From positions 1 through 56,997 of the forward strand of contig NZ_RDBR01000005.1 in the NCBI RefSeq assembly GCF_009663775.1: a DNA stretch of 56,997 bases, given 5' to 3'. Under the pieces are notes generated by a model, which searched no databases, was not told the DNA's origin, and was given only the letters and a program-made list of their open reading frames with translations. Within the stretch, counting starts at the first letter, position 1. Each line of letters starts with the position of its first letter. Shown here one piece after another: positions 1 through 11,440 of the stretch. The DNA is from Lactobacillus sp. 0.1XD8-4. Lineage in GTDB: Bacteria; Bacillota; Bacilli; Lactobacillales; Lactobacillaceae. The translations under genes were made by a program, and so were the position numbers.

Positions 1-101
1 AATCTAGTTGCCTAGAAAAATATTTATTCAATTTTAAAGCAAGAACATACAGGTTCCAACTTTAAGGGTACACGTCATGGAGCAAAATCCAATCTCTTTT
101 T

Positions 102-686
102 TTATAGATTATCAATCAATGGTTGCATAAAATCATTGTTAATATGGGTAAATTGATGATGGGTGCCGAGGTTTAGTTCATATGCAATCCGCTCGGGGTC
201 ATTTTTTTCATTAACTTCAATGATACCTCGCTTACGAAAATTAAAGTTTTCCGCAATATGCTGCATTGCTTTGTTGTTACGATGTGTATCAAGACGAAAA
301 TTTTTAATTCCTTGCATTTGACCAACTGTTAGTAAATTGGAGAAAAGAATTTTACTTAATCCTTGTCCTTGATATTCATTGCTGATTGCAACCCGATGAA
401 TGGTAGCATAGGGATCATTTGGCTGGCTCCATTGACCATTGGTAATGATCCGGTAAGTTGGTTCAGGAGTCAGCTGGAGGGTAGCAGTTGCAACGACTTG
501 GTGGTCGTCGACTAGTACCCAGTTAGTCTGCATTGCAATGTCTTGAGCAAATGTCTCACGATTAGGATAGCCATCTTGCCATTGGGGACTACCATTTTCC
601 TTTAACAATGACTTTGCATTCTTGATAATCTTCATAATTGCATCTAAATCTGGTGCTTGGGCTCGCCTTAAGTATATTTCGGCCAT
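102..686 (-). CDS. GNAT family N-acetyltransferase
   Basis: Predicted acetyl-CoA-dependent N-acetyltransferase of about 194 residues. The family core is visible: an acetyl-CoA loop of Q/R-x-x-G-x-G type (EYQGQGLSKIL) follows the strand TIHRVAIS, and a C-terminal segment (LDTHRNNKAMQHIAENFNF) is typical of the RimI-like fold. The start at 686 is preferred because a strong AGGGGAGG ribosome site sits about eight bases upstream, and the protein then begins MAEIYLRRAQ at the first beta strand. An 11-residue upstream extension to 719 has no ribosome site. The gene is convergent with unseen sequence on the left and divergent from the cardiolipin synthase gene. The substrate cannot be told from sequence. 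GNAT assignment is secure, specificity unknown. Confidence 0.85.
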   Translation of the reverse strand: MAEIYLRRAQAPDLDAIMKIIKNAKSLLKENGSPQWQDGYPNRETFAQDIAMQTNWVLVDDHQVVATATLQLTPEPTYRIITNGQWSQPNDPYATIHRVAISNEYQGQGLSKILFSNLLTVGQMQGIKNFRLDTHRNNKAMQHIAENFNFRKRGIIEVNEKNDPERIAYELNLGTHHQFTHINNDFMQPLIDNL

Positions 687-829
687 TTTATGAACCTCCC
701 CTAAGATAATTAATTCCATTGTAAGGCAATTACGGAAAAATGTCGGTAAATTTTAATAATGATTGTATTTCAGAAAAGATCTGATTGCGTTAGAATGAAC
801 ATCAGTAACCTAAACGGGGAGGGTAAGTG

Positions 830-2293
830 ATGGCATTAACATGGACAATTATTCGGTGGTTTTTGCTACTAGTTATCCTCGTTAACGAAATAGCAGCGAT
901 TTTTACTGTGTTTCGTGAAAAACGTGATATTGCAGCGACATGGGCGTGGCTACTGGTTCTAACCTTAATTCCCGTGTTTGGATTTATACTATATGCCTTC
1001 TTTGGTCGGAAACTCCCCCATAAAAGGTTGGAATTAATTAAATCACAAACACAACTTAAGTTAAAACAGGCGCTTGAACAGCAAAAACAGCAATTTATTA
1101 ATATGCCCAAACCTAAAGATCAGACTGTTCAAATTTATCGGCGGACGATTATGCTTTTTCAGAGTATTGATGACTCGTTTTTGACCCGCCATAATAATGT
1201 GGATATTTTTACAGAGGGAAATGCCCTTTTCCAAAAAATGTTTAATGATATTGCCGCAGCGAAAAATAGCGTCCATATTGAATTTTATACTATTTACAAT
1301 GATAAGATTGGTAATGAGTTACGGACACTATTAGAACAAAAGGCAGCAGAAGGCGTAGAGGTTCGCGTCCTCTATGATTCATGGGGATCGATGGGGGTTC
1401 GTCCTAGTTTTTATGACCACTTGCGAGAGGTAGGCGGTTATGCCGCACCTTTCTTAATGGCGCGAAGTAATTTCTTTGATTTTCGGATAAATTATCGTGA
1501 CCACCGTAAAATTGTCGTCATTGATGGTGAGATTGGCTATGTCGGTGGATTTAACGTAGGGGACCAGTACCTTGGTCGGGTGCCTAAATTTGGTCCTTGG
1601 CGAGATACGCATCTCCGTATCGTGGGTGGCGGCGTATATAGTTTACAACGGCGGTTTATTGGTGATTGGAACGCTTCAATGAAAAAGAAAACTGATAAGA
1701 TTTTTCACTACCATCCATATTTCCAACCAATCAGAGTTCGCGGTAACGTAGCGTTGCAAAGTGTTTCGAGTGGACCAGAAGCGCCATTAGAAAAAATTAA
1801 AATGGGTTATTTACGCCTAATTAACGCTGCGCAGGATCATATTTGGATTCAAACGCCCTACCTGATTCCAGATGATAGTATTCTTGATGCGTTGCGGGTA
1901 GCTGCGCATTCGGGGATCGATGTCCGCATTATGATTCCGTCCATGCCTGATCATGCCTTTGTTTACCGAGCAACGCAGTATTATGCACACGATCTTGCTA
2001 ACCATGGAGTTACAATTTATTACTATGAGAAAGGTTTTCTCCATTCTAAAACAATGATGATTGATGGGCGAATGGCTTCAGTAGGGTCAGCTAACCTTGA
2101 TTTTCGTAGCTTTAAGCTAAATTTCGAGATTAATGCTTTTATTTATAGTCAGACCACAGTTGATGAATTAGAAAAAATATTTGTAAATGATATTAGGAAT
2201 TCGCGGGTAATAACGCCGCAGATGTTTGCTAATCAATCACGATGGTTAAGATTTAAACAGACAGCATCACGGTTACTGTCGCCAATTTTATAA
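830..2293 (+). CDS. cls: Cardiolipin synthase (phospholipase D family)
   Basis: Membrane enzyme that joins two phosphatidylglycerol molecules into cardiolipin plus glycerol. It is 487 residues, the usual length for bacterial Cls. Two N-terminal hydrophobic helices (about residues 5-60) are followed by two PLDc domains, each with an HKD motif: HRKIVVID at H225 and HSKTMMID at H405, both followed by the expected GG/GS and N residues. The start is ATG 830 with GGGGAGGG upstream; a GTG at 827 in the same frame is a near-equal alternative. The gene is single, ending in its own terminator. Confidence 0.95.
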   Translation: MALTWTIIRWFLLLVILVNEIAAIFTVFREKRDIAATWAWLLVLTLIPVFGFILYAFFGRKLPHKRLELIKSQTQLKLKQALEQQKQQFINMPKPKDQTVQIYRRTIMLFQSIDDSFLTRHNNVDIFTEGNALFQKMFNDIAAAKNSVHIEFYTIYNDKIGNELRTLLEQKAAEGVEVRVLYDSWGSMGVRPSFYDHLREVGGYAAPFLMARSNFFDFRINYRDHRKIVVIDGEIGYVGGFNVGDQYLGRVPKFGPWRDTHLRIVGGGVYSLQRRFIGDWNASMKKKTDKIFHYHPYFQPIRVRGNVALQSVSSGPEAPLEKIKMGYLRLINAAQDHIWIQTPYLIPDDSILDALRVAAHSGIDVRIMIPSMPDHAFVYRATQYYAHDLANHGVTIYYYEKGFLHSKTMMIDGRMASVGSANLDFRSFKLNFEINAFIYSQTTVDELEKIFVNDIRNSRVITPQMFANQSRWLRFKQTASRLLSPIL

Positions 2294-2334
2294 AGGATTG
2301 TGAATAGAAATATCGCAGTCCTTTTATTATTTTA
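2292..2334 (+). terminator. Rho-independent terminator after cls
   Basis: An 11-bp stem (AAAGGATTGTG pairing with CGCAGTCCTTT, two G-T pairs) is followed by TTTTATTATTTT. It begins at the cls stop codon. Confidence 0.8.
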
Positions 2335-2420
2335 AAATCATGGCGGTTAATGGCTAGAATCCTGTTCCGTCCGGTTAGCGACTTTGTGGGGTAAGAAGAT
2401 TTTATGTTTAGTTTTTATAA

Positions 2421-2448
2421 AGAATATATGTTCGTTTTATGATAAAAT
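2421..2448 (+). promoter_or_regulatory. rexBA promoter with LexA-like box
   Basis: AGAATATATGTTCG at 2421-2434 matches 8 of the 10 fixed bases of the Gram-positive LexA (DinR) operator CGAAC-N4-GTTCG, with one perfect half. It lies just before a likely -10 (TATGAT 2438-2443 or TAAAAT 2443-2448); no good -35 is visible. A LexA site here would make rexBA damage-inducible. This is an inference from a single imperfect site. Confidence 0.4.
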
Positions 2449-2487
2449 AGTAGGAGCAATTTCAACGAATAGAAAGGATTAAAGTAT

Positions 2488-5400
2488 ATGGGAACACTGG
2501 GTTTTGTTTTAGGAACAGCAGCGATGGATCATGAACAAGTATTAATTGATCAGCTAGCGGATCAAATAAAAATGTCATCCGCTGAAGATACTTTTTATTA
2601 TTTAGTCCCTAACCATATTAAGTTTGAAACAGAAATTAATGTTTTGGCTGGGCTCCGTAAGCGCCAGGGGTTAACAGGAACTGACCGGTTTGCATCGTCA
2701 CGTGTGCAAGTTCTGTCTTTTAGTCGTTTGGCATGGTACTTATTGCGTGATACACCAGCATTCCAAACTCCGCGTATTTCAAAGATTGGGATGGCGATGC
2801 TGACATCACAAGTAGTTCAAGAGCAGGTGGCCGATTTGCGGCTATACGCGAGTGAAGCTAAACAACCGGGCTTTATCCAAAAGATGACGGCCCAATTAGA
2901 AGAATTAAAAAGCGCTAATATCACTGCAGATGACCTAACTAATATTATTTCCCAGGTAAAGTCAGCAAATGACCCCGCTGCTAATCAGGCGTGGCTTGCT
3001 AAAATGCATGACGTTGAAATTATATATCACGCTTATGAAAAGCGATTACAGGACCGCTTTTTAGGAAATAGTGAATTATATCAACAGCTAATAGCATATT
3101 TAAGGAAATCGCCAACAACCGCAAAAATGCACTTTTTCATTGATCGCTTTGCTCAATTCACTGCCAATGAACAGCAGGTTGTTGATGCATTGATTACTAA
3201 TGCTGCTTCAACGACAATTTCCCTAACCTTAGATCGTGGTTATCCAGATCAAAACCATCCAAATCCAAGTGAAATTCCACCTAAAAATAACCTTTTTTAT
3301 TCCTCAGCAATGCAGTTCCATCGTTTATGGAAATTTGCACAAGCGCATCCGCAAAATGTAAGGGTGCTTAAAAACGTTACGTTTGCCACAAGTCCTCGCG
3401 TAAGTCCTACTCTTCAGCAAGTCGATACATATTTCAAGCGGTATGCGCGGGAACCGATTAGTCCAAATGAGCGACAAGAACTTTCTCGTTCACAAGACTT
3501 GCAATTTATGTTAACAACAAATCGGATGACCGAGTTAAATAATATAGCAACGCGGATTCGGCAATTAGTTGCTAGCGGAAAGTATCGCTATCGGGATTTT
3601 TTGATTCTTAGTCGTCACCTTGTTGGGTATCAAACGATGATTGATTCTGTTTTCGCCGCGCACCAGATTCCGATTTTTAACGACCATGAACGATTAATGG
3701 ACAACCATCCCTTAGTAACGCTTTTAACAACCTTGCTTGAAATTCCGCAACGTGGCTTTCGCACAGCGGATATTATGCAGCTCCTAAAGACTTGGCTACT
3801 TGTTCCCCGCGATAATACTGGTGATTTAATGAGTATTAGTCAGTTTCAGACAGCCGTTTTCACAACTGAAAATTGGTGTTTGAAGCAGGCGATTGAAGGA
3901 AAAAATGCGTGGGTAACCAAAGATAATGAAAAAATAAAGCAACTATGGCAAGCGCCTGGAACAAACCCTGATGATCCTAAATATGCGCAATCACGTTTAA
4001 AAAAATTAAATGACCAGTTAACGTTGGTTAAAGACTATGTGGCACAACAAATTATGCCGTTTTTTGATCAACTTAAACAGGCGCAGACTGGACAAGAATT
4101 AGCAACAATCCTTTATCAATTTTTATCTGGGATCGGAGTCACGGAGCGTTTATATGCTTGGCAGCAATACCAGAGCAATCGCAACCTTGACTTGGCGCGG
4201 CAACCTCAGCAAGTATGGTCAACCTTTTGTCAAATTCTTCAAGAATATGTCGAGATTCTTGGACAACAAGAGATTCGTGACGATGATAATGCTGTTTTAA
4301 TGTTTAGCGAATTACTGCAGGCTGGATTCGGTGCTGCTCAGTACTCACAAATCCCAGCAACGCTCGATCAAGTTGTTATCTCAGAAACTGGAATTGTCCA
4401 GAGTCAGAGTCGTAAAGTAGTTTTCATGATTGGTTCGACTGATGATGTAATGCCGGAAATGCAAGAAAGTGAGAGCTTATTAACAGACCAAGATAAGGAT
4501 ATCTTAAGTGCTTATCTTGATCAGGATTTACAGTATTTGCCAGGGACATCGATTGATCAGTTAATTGATGAGCCTTTTATACATTACACAGGATTTATGA
4601 ACGCCAAAGAGCGCTTGATTTTTTCTGCCCCCCGTACTGATAGTGATGATAAGGAACTAGGAGCTTCACCATATATGCGTGATATGGCCCGTTACTTTGC
4701 GCAACCATGTCATGAATATCCGCTTGTAACAAGTAAAGAAGGTCAAGAACATGCAGGAGCGTTTGTTAGCGCCCCATTTGCAACGATAAACCGACTAGTT
4801 GAAGTAGGACGTCAGATTCGTGATGATCAAGGGATAGGAGTTGATCGCCAACCAGTGCTTCCTACAGGTTGGCAAGATGTAGCCCAATTATTAGTTGAGA
4901 CTGCTAAACAATGGCAAAACAGCCCTGATTTACGGCTTCGGGCTGAAGGAGTTGCATTAGGCCAGCGGCTTGCGCTAGTTGCGGCAGGTTTTCATTATCA
5001 AAATAAGGTTGATTCCCTGGGAAATAAATTAGCGCAAGCACTTTATTTGCGAACGGTACCAGAGAAAAATGAGGGGCAGGTTTTATATGCCTCTATTTCT
5101 CAGTTGCAAGACTTTTACATCAACCAGTATGAATACTTCCTTAAATATGGTTTGCGTTTACAGAAACGTGATGAACTGATATTATCAACTGATCGGATTG
5201 GGACATTTTTCCATAAGGCAATGGAAAGCTTTGTCACAACAGTTAGAGCATCGGGATTATCTTTTGCTGATTTGGCAAAAGAAATAAATCAAGATCGGCG
5301 AAACCAGTTAATTGACCATGCCTTAGTCACAGCCCAAGAGAATCAGCCAACATTATTACGGTTAATCAGTTCATCAGCACAGGCACAATTCCAATACCAA

Positions 5401-6264
5401 CAATTAACTTCGATTGTAAAAACGATGTTAGTAACGCTCTGTCGTCAAGCTGAATACACGGGTTCCCAACCTTTAAGGACCGAAGTTCAGTTTGGTCGAA
5501 TCGGGAGTCGGCAGCCTGATGATTTAGGATCGCTTGATTACCCGTTAAAAGATAGCCATCATATCTATCTTCGTGGACGAATTGATCGGATTGATAACCT
5601 TAAGCAAGGCAACCGAGACTTCTTAACAGTTGTGGACTACAAATCTAGTAATCATTTGTTTGATCTTACGTCTGCTTACTATGGAATCTCACTCCAGCTT
5701 TTGACATATTTAAATGGCCTCCAAGCAAATCTGCGAGAACTTGATACAAATGATCCGCAATTAGCGGGCGCCCTCTACCTGCGTCTAAATAATCCAACAA
5801 TTAAAGCTGCTCAATTAAAGAAGGATTCACTGGATGACTTAAGGTTAAAAGAACACCAATACAAGGGGATTCTCCTTAATGATCCAAAATTACTGCGGGA
5901 ACTAGATAAGAGTCTTGATAAACAAGCCTTCTTATACCCGCTTAAAGAATTTAAAAACGGCAAGATTAAAGCAAATAAAGAAGCGTTATTAGTCACACCA
6001 CAACAATTACAGTGGTTACAAGAAATGAATAAAAATCTGGTGATTAATGCCGGTAACCAAATTTTAAGCGGCGATTTAAAGCTAAATCCGTATCGGTTGC
6101 TTAATGGAAGCAGTCGCCGAACAGGACTTGATTTCAGTGACTTTTTGGATGTATTCCAGTTTGATAATATGCTAGACCAACAAAATTATCGGGATCTTAA
6201 TCCAAACTTAGCAAAAGAAGCATTTGAAAACGCAATTCAAGATGATGAGGAGGACGAAGAATAA
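2488..6264 (+). CDS. rexB: ATP-dependent helicase/exonuclease subunit B (RexB/AddB)
   Basis: Second subunit of the RexAB (AddAB-type) double-strand break repair complex, which unwinds and resects DNA ends for RecA. At 1258 residues it has family length. The N-terminus [16 protein letters not shown] takes the place of the degenerate Walker region. The C-terminal RecB-type nuclease domain carries RGRIDRID and the catalytic VVDYKSS (D1050, K1052). The cysteines that hold an Fe-S cluster in Bacillus AddB are absent: the region aligning to its C-x2-C-x5-C reads [15 protein letters not shown]. The stop codon overlaps the rexA start (TAATG), so translation is coupled. RexB lacks its own working helicase motifs, as is usual in lactic acid bacteria. 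Confidence 0.95.
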   Translation: MGTLGFVLGTAAMDHEQVLIDQLADQIKMSSAEDTFYYLVPNHIKFETEINVLAGLRKRQGLTGTDRFASSRVQVLSFSRLAWYLLRDTPAFQTPRISKIGMAMLTSQVVQEQVADLRLYASEAKQPGFIQKMTAQLEELKSANITADDLTNIISQVKSANDPAANQAWLAKMHDVEIIYHAYEKRLQDRFLGNSELYQQLIAYLRKSPTTAKMHFFIDRFAQFTANEQQVVDALITNAASTTISLTLDRGYPDQNHPNPSEIPPKNNLFYSSAMQFHRLWKFAQAHPQNVRVLKNVTFATSPRVSPTLQQVDTYFKRYAREPISPNERQELSRSQDLQFMLTTNRMTELNNIATRIRQLVASGKYRYRDFLILSRHLVGYQTMIDSVFAAHQIPIFNDHERLMDNHPLVTLLTTLLEIPQRGFRTADIMQLLKTWLLVPRDNTGDLMSISQFQTAVFTTENWCLKQAIEGKNAWVTKDNEKIKQLWQAPGTNPDDPKYAQSRLKKLNDQLTLVKDYVAQQIMPFFDQLKQAQTGQELATILYQFLSGIGVTERLYAWQQYQSNRNLDLARQPQQVWSTFCQILQEYVEILGQQEIRDDDNAVLMFSELLQAGFGAAQYSQIPATLDQVVISETGIVQSQSRKVVFMIGSTDDVMPEMQESESLLTDQDKDILSAYLDQDLQYLPGTSIDQLIDEPFIHYTGFMNAKERLIFSAPRTDSDDKELGASPYMRDMARYFAQPCHEYPLVTSKEGQEHAGAFVSAPFATINRLVEVGRQIRDDQGIGVDRQPVLPTGWQDVAQLLVETAKQWQNSPDLRLRAEGVALGQRLALVAAGFHYQNKVDSLGNKLAQALYLRTVPEKNEGQVLYASISQLQDFYINQYEYFLKYGLRLQKRDELILSTDRIGTFFHKAMESFVTTVRASGLSFADLAKEINQDRRNQLIDHALVTAQENQPTLLRLISSSAQAQFQYQQLTSIVKTMLVTLCRQAEYTGSQPLRTEVQFGRIGSRQPDDLGSLDYPLKDSHHIYLRGRIDRIDNLKQGNRDFLTVVDYKSSNHLFDLTSAYYGISLQLLTYLNGLQANLRELDTNDPQLAGALYLRLNNPTIKAAQLKKDSLDDLRLKEHQYKGILLNDPKLLRELDKSLDKQAFLYPLKEFKNGKIKANKEALLVTPQQLQWLQEMNKNLVINAGNQILSGDLKLNPYRLLNGSSRRTGLDFSDFLDVFQFDNMLDQQNYRDLNPNLAKEAFENAIQDDEEDEE

Positions 6265-9200
6265 TGGCAGGATTTAAACCAACCCCTGCGCAGCACAAAG
6301 CGATTACTGACCGCAATACGAATATTCTTGTGTCAGCTTCAGCAGGTTCAGGTAAGACGGCGGTATTAGTTAACCGAACGATTGAATTAATTAAAGAAGG
6401 TCAAAGCATCGATCGAATGCTCCTTGTGACTTTTACGGATGCTGCGGCAAAGAATATGCGCGATAAGATTAGGGCAGCTTTACAAAAAATAGTACAAGAT
6501 TCATCTCAGCCTAAAGACCTTCGTGATCGAATGGGTAACCAAATTAATCGGCTGGCTGCAGCTGATATTAGTACCATTCACGCTTTTTGCTTAAAATTGA
6601 TAAAAAGGTATTACTACTTAATTGATCTTGATCCACAATTTCGGCTTCTAACTGATGATACGGAACGATTGTTGTTACAAGAAGATGTATGGCATGAGGT
6701 TAGTGAACAGCTATATAAGAATTCAGAAGAAAAAGCAACTGGCAGGTCATCATTTGGCGAGTTAGTGCTTAATTTCTCTAGTGATCGTGATGATCAAGGG
6801 CTTGACGACTTGATTTTGCGATTATATGACATTGCTAATGCTCAACCAGACCCCGAAAAATGGCTGCAAAAGCTTCCTGATAATTATGACCTTGGTGATG
6901 GTGATTTATTACAATCTACATTTTATCAAGACCAGTTGCGGCCATTAGTAACAGAAAAGCTCCAACAATTTATTCAAGATTATCGTGAATTAGCGGTACG
7001 CGCAGCCGATAATGGCCTAGATAAGGCAGCCGCAATTTTAAAAACAGACCAAGAATTAATGCGTCAATTACTTTCAGCATTGACTGGAATTGATATGAAT
7101 AATGTCTGCCAAATAATGACCCAGCAGAAGTTTGGTAGTTTTCGTGGTCGGCCAGCAGCTAATGATCCACGGCTAGATGCGTTTAAGGCACTTCAAAAGC
7201 AACGAAACGGTTTGAAAAAACAATGGGAGCAGACTGTAAGCGAGTCGTTGGCATTAGTTGAAAATGGGGAAGCAGTTAAAGAAAAAGTAGCGACAGACGT
7301 TACCAAGTTACGGGATGATTTTGTTGAATTAATAAAAACCGCAAGTGCTAATGAATTAGACCCCAAAACGCTTGCTTCCTTGCAAAAAGATCAGCAAATG
7401 ATGCAGGATATTTTAGATTTGCTTCAACCACCAACATGGGATGCGATCCGTGATTTATTTACAAATGCCAAATTTGCGCGGATGAGTGGTAAGCCAAAAG
7501 ATGATGACTTAGCAGAGGAAGTATACAAAGCAATCGGAAGTACGCGAACTGGAATCAAGAAACAATTTGATCAATTAGTGGAGCGGTTCTTTGCTTATCG
7601 TGAAGAACAATTTCGGGCAATTTCAATTCATGCTCAAGAACTGTTGCGCGAGTTAAGTGTAGTTACAATTAAATTTCGGCAACAGTACCAGCAGACAAAG
7701 TTGAACCGGCATGTCTTGGAATTTAGTGACCTTGAACATTATGCTTATGAGATTTTAACTCCTCCTGATGATCAGCCGAACTGGCAGGCACTTGTTCAAG
7801 ATCTACAAAAACATTATCAAGAAATTATGATCGATGAGTATCAGGATACAAACCGACTTCAGGAAAGTATCTTGATGAAACTAACATCGTCTGACCGTAA
7901 AAATCTTTTTATGGTTGGAGATGTGAAGCAGTCAATCTACCGATTCCGTGAAGCTGATCCAACATTATTTCTCGGGAAATATCAAGATTATCGTAGTGGT
8001 GGCAACGGTGAGGCAATTGTCCTTGGCGAAAATTTCCGTTCAATGACTAATGTGACAAGCTTTACTAATACTTTATTTGAACAGTTAATGGATAAAGAAG
8101 TCGGCGAAATTGAGTACGATGAAGATGCTCATTTAAAGTATGCTGCTACGTATTATGAAGATAATGAAACGAATCAAGCAACACCGACTGAAGTATTGCT
8201 ATATGATGCTAATGCGGTTAGCAGTGATCAGCAGGATGCCGATCATGAGGATGATAAGCTTGCTGGAGAATTTCGAATGATTGCGATGCGGATTAAGCAA
8301 ATGGTGGAAGGACATGAAATGATTTTCCATCCGGATGATGGGCAAATGCATCCTATCCAGTATGGGGATATTGTCTTGCTTGAACGGACAAAAGCAATTA
8401 ACAATACGTTGATGGAAGAATTTAATAAGCTTAATATTCCATTGACTGTTCATGATGTTGAGAGTTATTTTCAGGCAACCGAAGTACGGGTAATGATGTC
8501 TATACTTAAGTTAATTGATAACCCGCAACAAGATATTCCGTTGGCAGCGGTTTTAAGATCACCGATTGTTGGATTGACTAATCAGGAATTAGCGTTTATT
8601 AGACTACAAAATCGGTCAGTTGATTATTACACAGCTCTCCAATCATTTATCCTTAATTATGAGCAAAAGACGCTCCGTCACCAGTCGCTTTTTACTGCGG
8701 AACAAGCATCTCAGCTTTATGAAAAAGTAGTCCATTTTATGGAGATGCTAAATACTTTTCGCCAAACCGCCCAGCAACAGACACTTGTTGACCTAATCTG
8801 GCAAATTTATGATCAAACTGGTTACCTTGATTACGTAGGAGCAATGCCGGGGGGCCACCAACGACAAGCGAATCTTCATGCATTGTATCAGCGTGCTCAC
8901 ACTTACGAGCAGAGTAGCTTTAAGGGGTTATATCAATTCATTCGGTTTATCGAAAAAATGCAGGAACATGATAAGGACTTAGGGGTAGCACCAACTCAAT
9001 TAACTGCCGATACGGTTAATGTTATGACGATTCATGGTAGTAAAGGATTGCAGTTTCCGGTTGTTTTCCTAATTGATGCTACGCACGGTTTTAATAAGGG
9101 TGCGGCACGGGAAAATGCAGTTGTAGATGCGGTAGCTGGCGTTGGCATTCGTTATATGGATACACAGCGGGTGATTTACGATACGCCGCAACGACAAGCG

Positions 9201-10439
9201 GTAATTGAGGAAGTGCAACGTGGAGAACGGGCTGAAGATTTGCGGGTACTTTATGTTGCATTGACACGTGCAGAGCAGCGTTTAATAATCACTGGGTCTT
9301 TTAACGAAGAAATGAGAACGCAGAGTCTCGAAAGTTCGTGGCAACGATGGCAAAAAGCCTTTCAAAGCAACCGCTTATTAATTGGTCCACAACCACGGAT
9401 TAATGCAAATTCGTTCATGGATTGGATTGGATTAGCATTAGCCCGCTATCCTGAATTTAATGCACAACAACTAAGTGCTGGTGAAGTAACCTTGGAAGAG
9501 AGTACGCTTGCCAGTTCTAAAACCGCAAAATTAAATTCAGCCCCTAACTTCATTGCAAAAACATATACGCTAACAGATGTAAAAGATGAGTTAGCTAAAA
9601 TAGGACAAAGTGCGAGTGCAGACACAATCGTAGCTAATAGCATGCCAGTTGATGATGTATCGCGGGAAAAAATTGCCAAGATTTTACGTTACCGTTATCC
9701 TAATGTTGTGGCAACGCAAACGACTGCATACCAATCTGTGACAGATGTTAAACGAGTATTTGAAGACCCGGATACCCGTAATATGGCACGGTGGGATTAT
9801 GATCAGCAACGAAAAATTAAAACGCAGGGAATGTATTTGAACAATAAATTTGATGTTCCGCCATTTATCCAGCAGAATAATAGTCAACCAGCACCAACAG
9901 ATATTGGGACCGCAACGCACCTGGTTTTCCAGAAATTGCCGTTAGATGAGAGCGTCCTTGATATCCAACAGGTGGACCAAGAGATTAAGCAATTAGTCGC
10001 TGAAAAATTAATCAGCCCCCAAGTAGCAGCTCGGATAAATCGTGAAGGGATTGTAGCTTTTTATCATACGCCAGTAGGTAAAGAAATACTTAAACACCCA
10101 ACTGATTATCATCGCGAAGTACCATTTTCAATGATTATGAATGGTCATGAATTATTTAAGGGTGTTAATGCTAGTGATGATGAACGAATCTTGATTCACG
10201 GGATTATTGATGGTTATCTCAGAACGGATAAGGGGATAATCCTTGTTGATTATAAGACTGATCATATTAATGTTAATTACCGTGAGTTCGACTTAGCACG
10301 ACTAAAAGACCGCTATCGAGGACAGCTTGAGCTATATAAAGAAGCCCTTAACATAATGGAAAGGGTTCCAGTTGTTCAAATGGGTCTCTACCTGTTAGAA
10401 TTAGGAGAGTTTGTGTTATTTACAAAAGAAGGTGATTAG
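6264..10439 (+). CDS. rexA: ATP-dependent helicase/nuclease subunit A (RexA/AddA)
   Basis: Helicase and nuclease subunit of RexAB, 1391 residues, slightly longer than typical AddA (about 1230). It contains UvrD/Rep superfamily 1 helicase motifs: the ATP-binding loop [13 protein letters not shown] near residue 27, motif Ia [15 protein letters not shown], motif [12 protein letters not shown], motif [15 protein letters not shown], motif [18 protein letters not shown] and motif [17 protein letters not shown]. The C-terminal RecB-type nuclease has ILVDYKTD (D1329, K1331). The start codon overlaps the rexB stop by one base, and a GAGGAGG ribosome site lies within the end of rexB. The stop codon is directly followed by the TTG start of the next gene. 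Confidence 0.96.
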   Translation: MAGFKPTPAQHKAITDRNTNILVSASAGSGKTAVLVNRTIELIKEGQSIDRMLLVTFTDAAAKNMRDKIRAALQKIVQDSSQPKDLRDRMGNQINRLAAADISTIHAFCLKLIKRYYYLIDLDPQFRLLTDDTERLLLQEDVWHEVSEQLYKNSEEKATGRSSFGELVLNFSSDRDDQGLDDLILRLYDIANAQPDPEKWLQKLPDNYDLGDGDLLQSTFYQDQLRPLVTEKLQQFIQDYRELAVRAADNGLDKAAAILKTDQELMRQLLSALTGIDMNNVCQIMTQQKFGSFRGRPAANDPRLDAFKALQKQRNGLKKQWEQTVSESLALVENGEAVKEKVATDVTKLRDDFVELIKTASANELDPKTLASLQKDQQMMQDILDLLQPPTWDAIRDLFTNAKFARMSGKPKDDDLAEEVYKAIGSTRTGIKKQFDQLVERFFAYREEQFRAISIHAQELLRELSVVTIKFRQQYQQTKLNRHVLEFSDLEHYAYEILTPPDDQPNWQALVQDLQKHYQEIMIDEYQDTNRLQESILMKLTSSDRKNLFMVGDVKQSIYRFREADPTLFLGKYQDYRSGGNGEAIVLGENFRSMTNVTSFTNTLFEQLMDKEVGEIEYDEDAHLKYAATYYEDNETNQATPTEVLLYDANAVSSDQQDADHEDDKLAGEFRMIAMRIKQMVEGHEMIFHPDDGQMHPIQYGDIVLLERTKAINNTLMEEFNKLNIPLTVHDVESYFQATEVRVMMSILKLIDNPQQDIPLAAVLRSPIVGLTNQELAFIRLQNRSVDYYTALQSFILNYEQKTLRHQSLFTAEQASQLYEKVVHFMEMLNTFRQTAQQQTLVDLIWQIYDQTGYLDYVGAMPGGHQRQANLHALYQRAHTYEQSSFKGLYQFIRFIEKMQEHDKDLGVAPTQLTADTVNVMTIHGSKGLQFPVVFLIDATHGFNKGAARENAVVDAVAGVGIRYMDTQRVIYDTPQRQAVIEEVQRGERAEDLRVLYVALTRAEQRLIITGSFNEEMRTQSLESSWQRWQKAFQSNRLLIGPQPRINANSFMDWIGLALARYPEFNAQQLSAGEVTLEESTLASSKTAKLNSAPNFIAKTYTLTDVKDELAKIGQSASADTIVANSMPVDDVSREKIAKILRYRYPNVVATQTTAYQSVTDVKRVFEDPDTRNMARWDYDQQRKIKTQGMYLNNKFDVPPFIQQNNSQPAPTDIGTATHLVFQKLPLDESVLDIQQVDQEIKQLVAEKLISPQVAARINREGIVAFYHTPVGKEILKHPTDYHREVPFSMIMNGHELFKGVNASDDERILIHGIIDGYLRTDKGIILVDYKTDHINVNYREFDLARLKDRYRGQLELYKEALNIMERVPVVQMGLYLLELGEFVLFTKEGD

Positions 10440-11375
10440 TTGGCAACCATTAAGGATATTGCACAGCAAGCAGGGGTTTCGGTTTCGACTGCGTCTCGTG
10501 CGCTAAATCATAATCCACGCATTAGTGAAAAGACTCGTCAACGGATAGAAGATATTGCAAACCAATTAGGCTATCAGCCAAATTATAATGCTCAAAATCT
10601 GACACGCGGGGAATCAAACATGGTTGGAATTGTATTTCCAGTAACGAGTGATACCGCGCCAGCAAACCCGTTTCATATTGACTTGATGAGAGGGATCAGT
10701 GTAGCTCTAAAGCCAATCCATTATGAAATGGTTGTAGCAATTTCGCCAACAGCGGCAGATTTATTACAGAGTGTAAAATCGATGGTTGAACAATCAAAGG
10801 TTCATAATTTTCTCGTATTTTATACAGAAAAAAATGATCCCATTACTGCCTATTTACGCGAAAAGGATCTAAATTTTGTCGTTATTGGACATCCTGACCA
10901 TCCGCAAGATCGTTTTGTTGATAACAATAATGTGGCTGCAGGAAAGGTGGCAACGGATTATCTGATGGAACACCATCATGTTGAGGTGCCAGCTTTTATA
11001 CAGTCTGCTAGTGATTGGGTTTATGAGCAGGATCGAAATCATGGTTACCAACAGAGTATGTATAATCACAATACCGTGCCGCTGACTTGGCGGTTCGCAG
11101 TTGACGGGACGACAATCACAGAGTTTATTAAACATCATCCACAAATAGATTCGATTGTTTGTGCTGATGATTTGTTGTTGGTACGCTTGGTAAGGCAGCT
11201 TCAAAAATTTAATTTACCAACAATTTGTTTTAATAATAGTCGGTTAATGGGGATGTTGCTTAACCAAGAAGATAAGGTTGATCTACAGCCACGAAAATTA
11301 GGTCAGCAAGCGGTTGAATTGCTTTTTCAACCGCAAGAAAGATACCGGATTGTCGATTTTAAAATTAGTGATTAG
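10440..11375 (+). CDS. LacI-family transcriptional regulator, MalR-like
   Basis: DNA-binding repressor of 311 residues. The LacI-type helix-turn-helix is at residues 3-22 (TIKDIAQQAGVSVSTASRAL), followed by the hinge YNAQNLTRG and a periplasmic-binding-protein-like sensor domain. From memory, the sensor resembles streptococcal MalR (NPFHIDLMRGIS, DNNNVAAG, HPQIDSIVCADD), so maltose control is likely. The start is TTG 10440, immediately after the rexA stop, with AAGAAGGTG as ribosome site; no ATG fits the domain start. It is therefore the third gene of the rexBA unit by position, although its likely targets are the maltose genes from 12.8 kb on. Sensor ligand unproven. Confidence 0.85.
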   Translation: MATIKDIAQQAGVSVSTASRALNHNPRISEKTRQRIEDIANQLGYQPNYNAQNLTRGESNMVGIVFPVTSDTAPANPFHIDLMRGISVALKPIHYEMVVAISPTAADLLQSVKSMVEQSKVHNFLVFYTEKNDPITAYLREKDLNFVVIGHPDHPQDRFVDNNNVAAGKVATDYLMEHHHVEVPAFIQSASDWVYEQDRNHGYQQSMYNHNTVPLTWRFAVDGTTITEFIKHHPQIDSIVCADDLLLVRLVRQLQKFNLPTICFNNSRLMGMLLNQEDKVDLQPRKLGQQAVELLFQPQERYRIVDFKISD

Positions 11376-11384
11376 TTTTTGGAT

Positions 11385-11421
11385 AGGACCAAGGGATTTT
11401 ACCCCGGTCCTCTCTTATTTT
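11385..11421 (+). terminator. Terminator after the MalR-like gene
   Basis: AGGACC pairs with GGTCCT and GGG pairs with CCC inside, followed by CTCTTATTTT. It separates the rexBA-lacI unit from the thiolase gene. Confidence 0.85.
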
Positions 11422-11440
11422 GTAATGGAGGGAATCGTTA

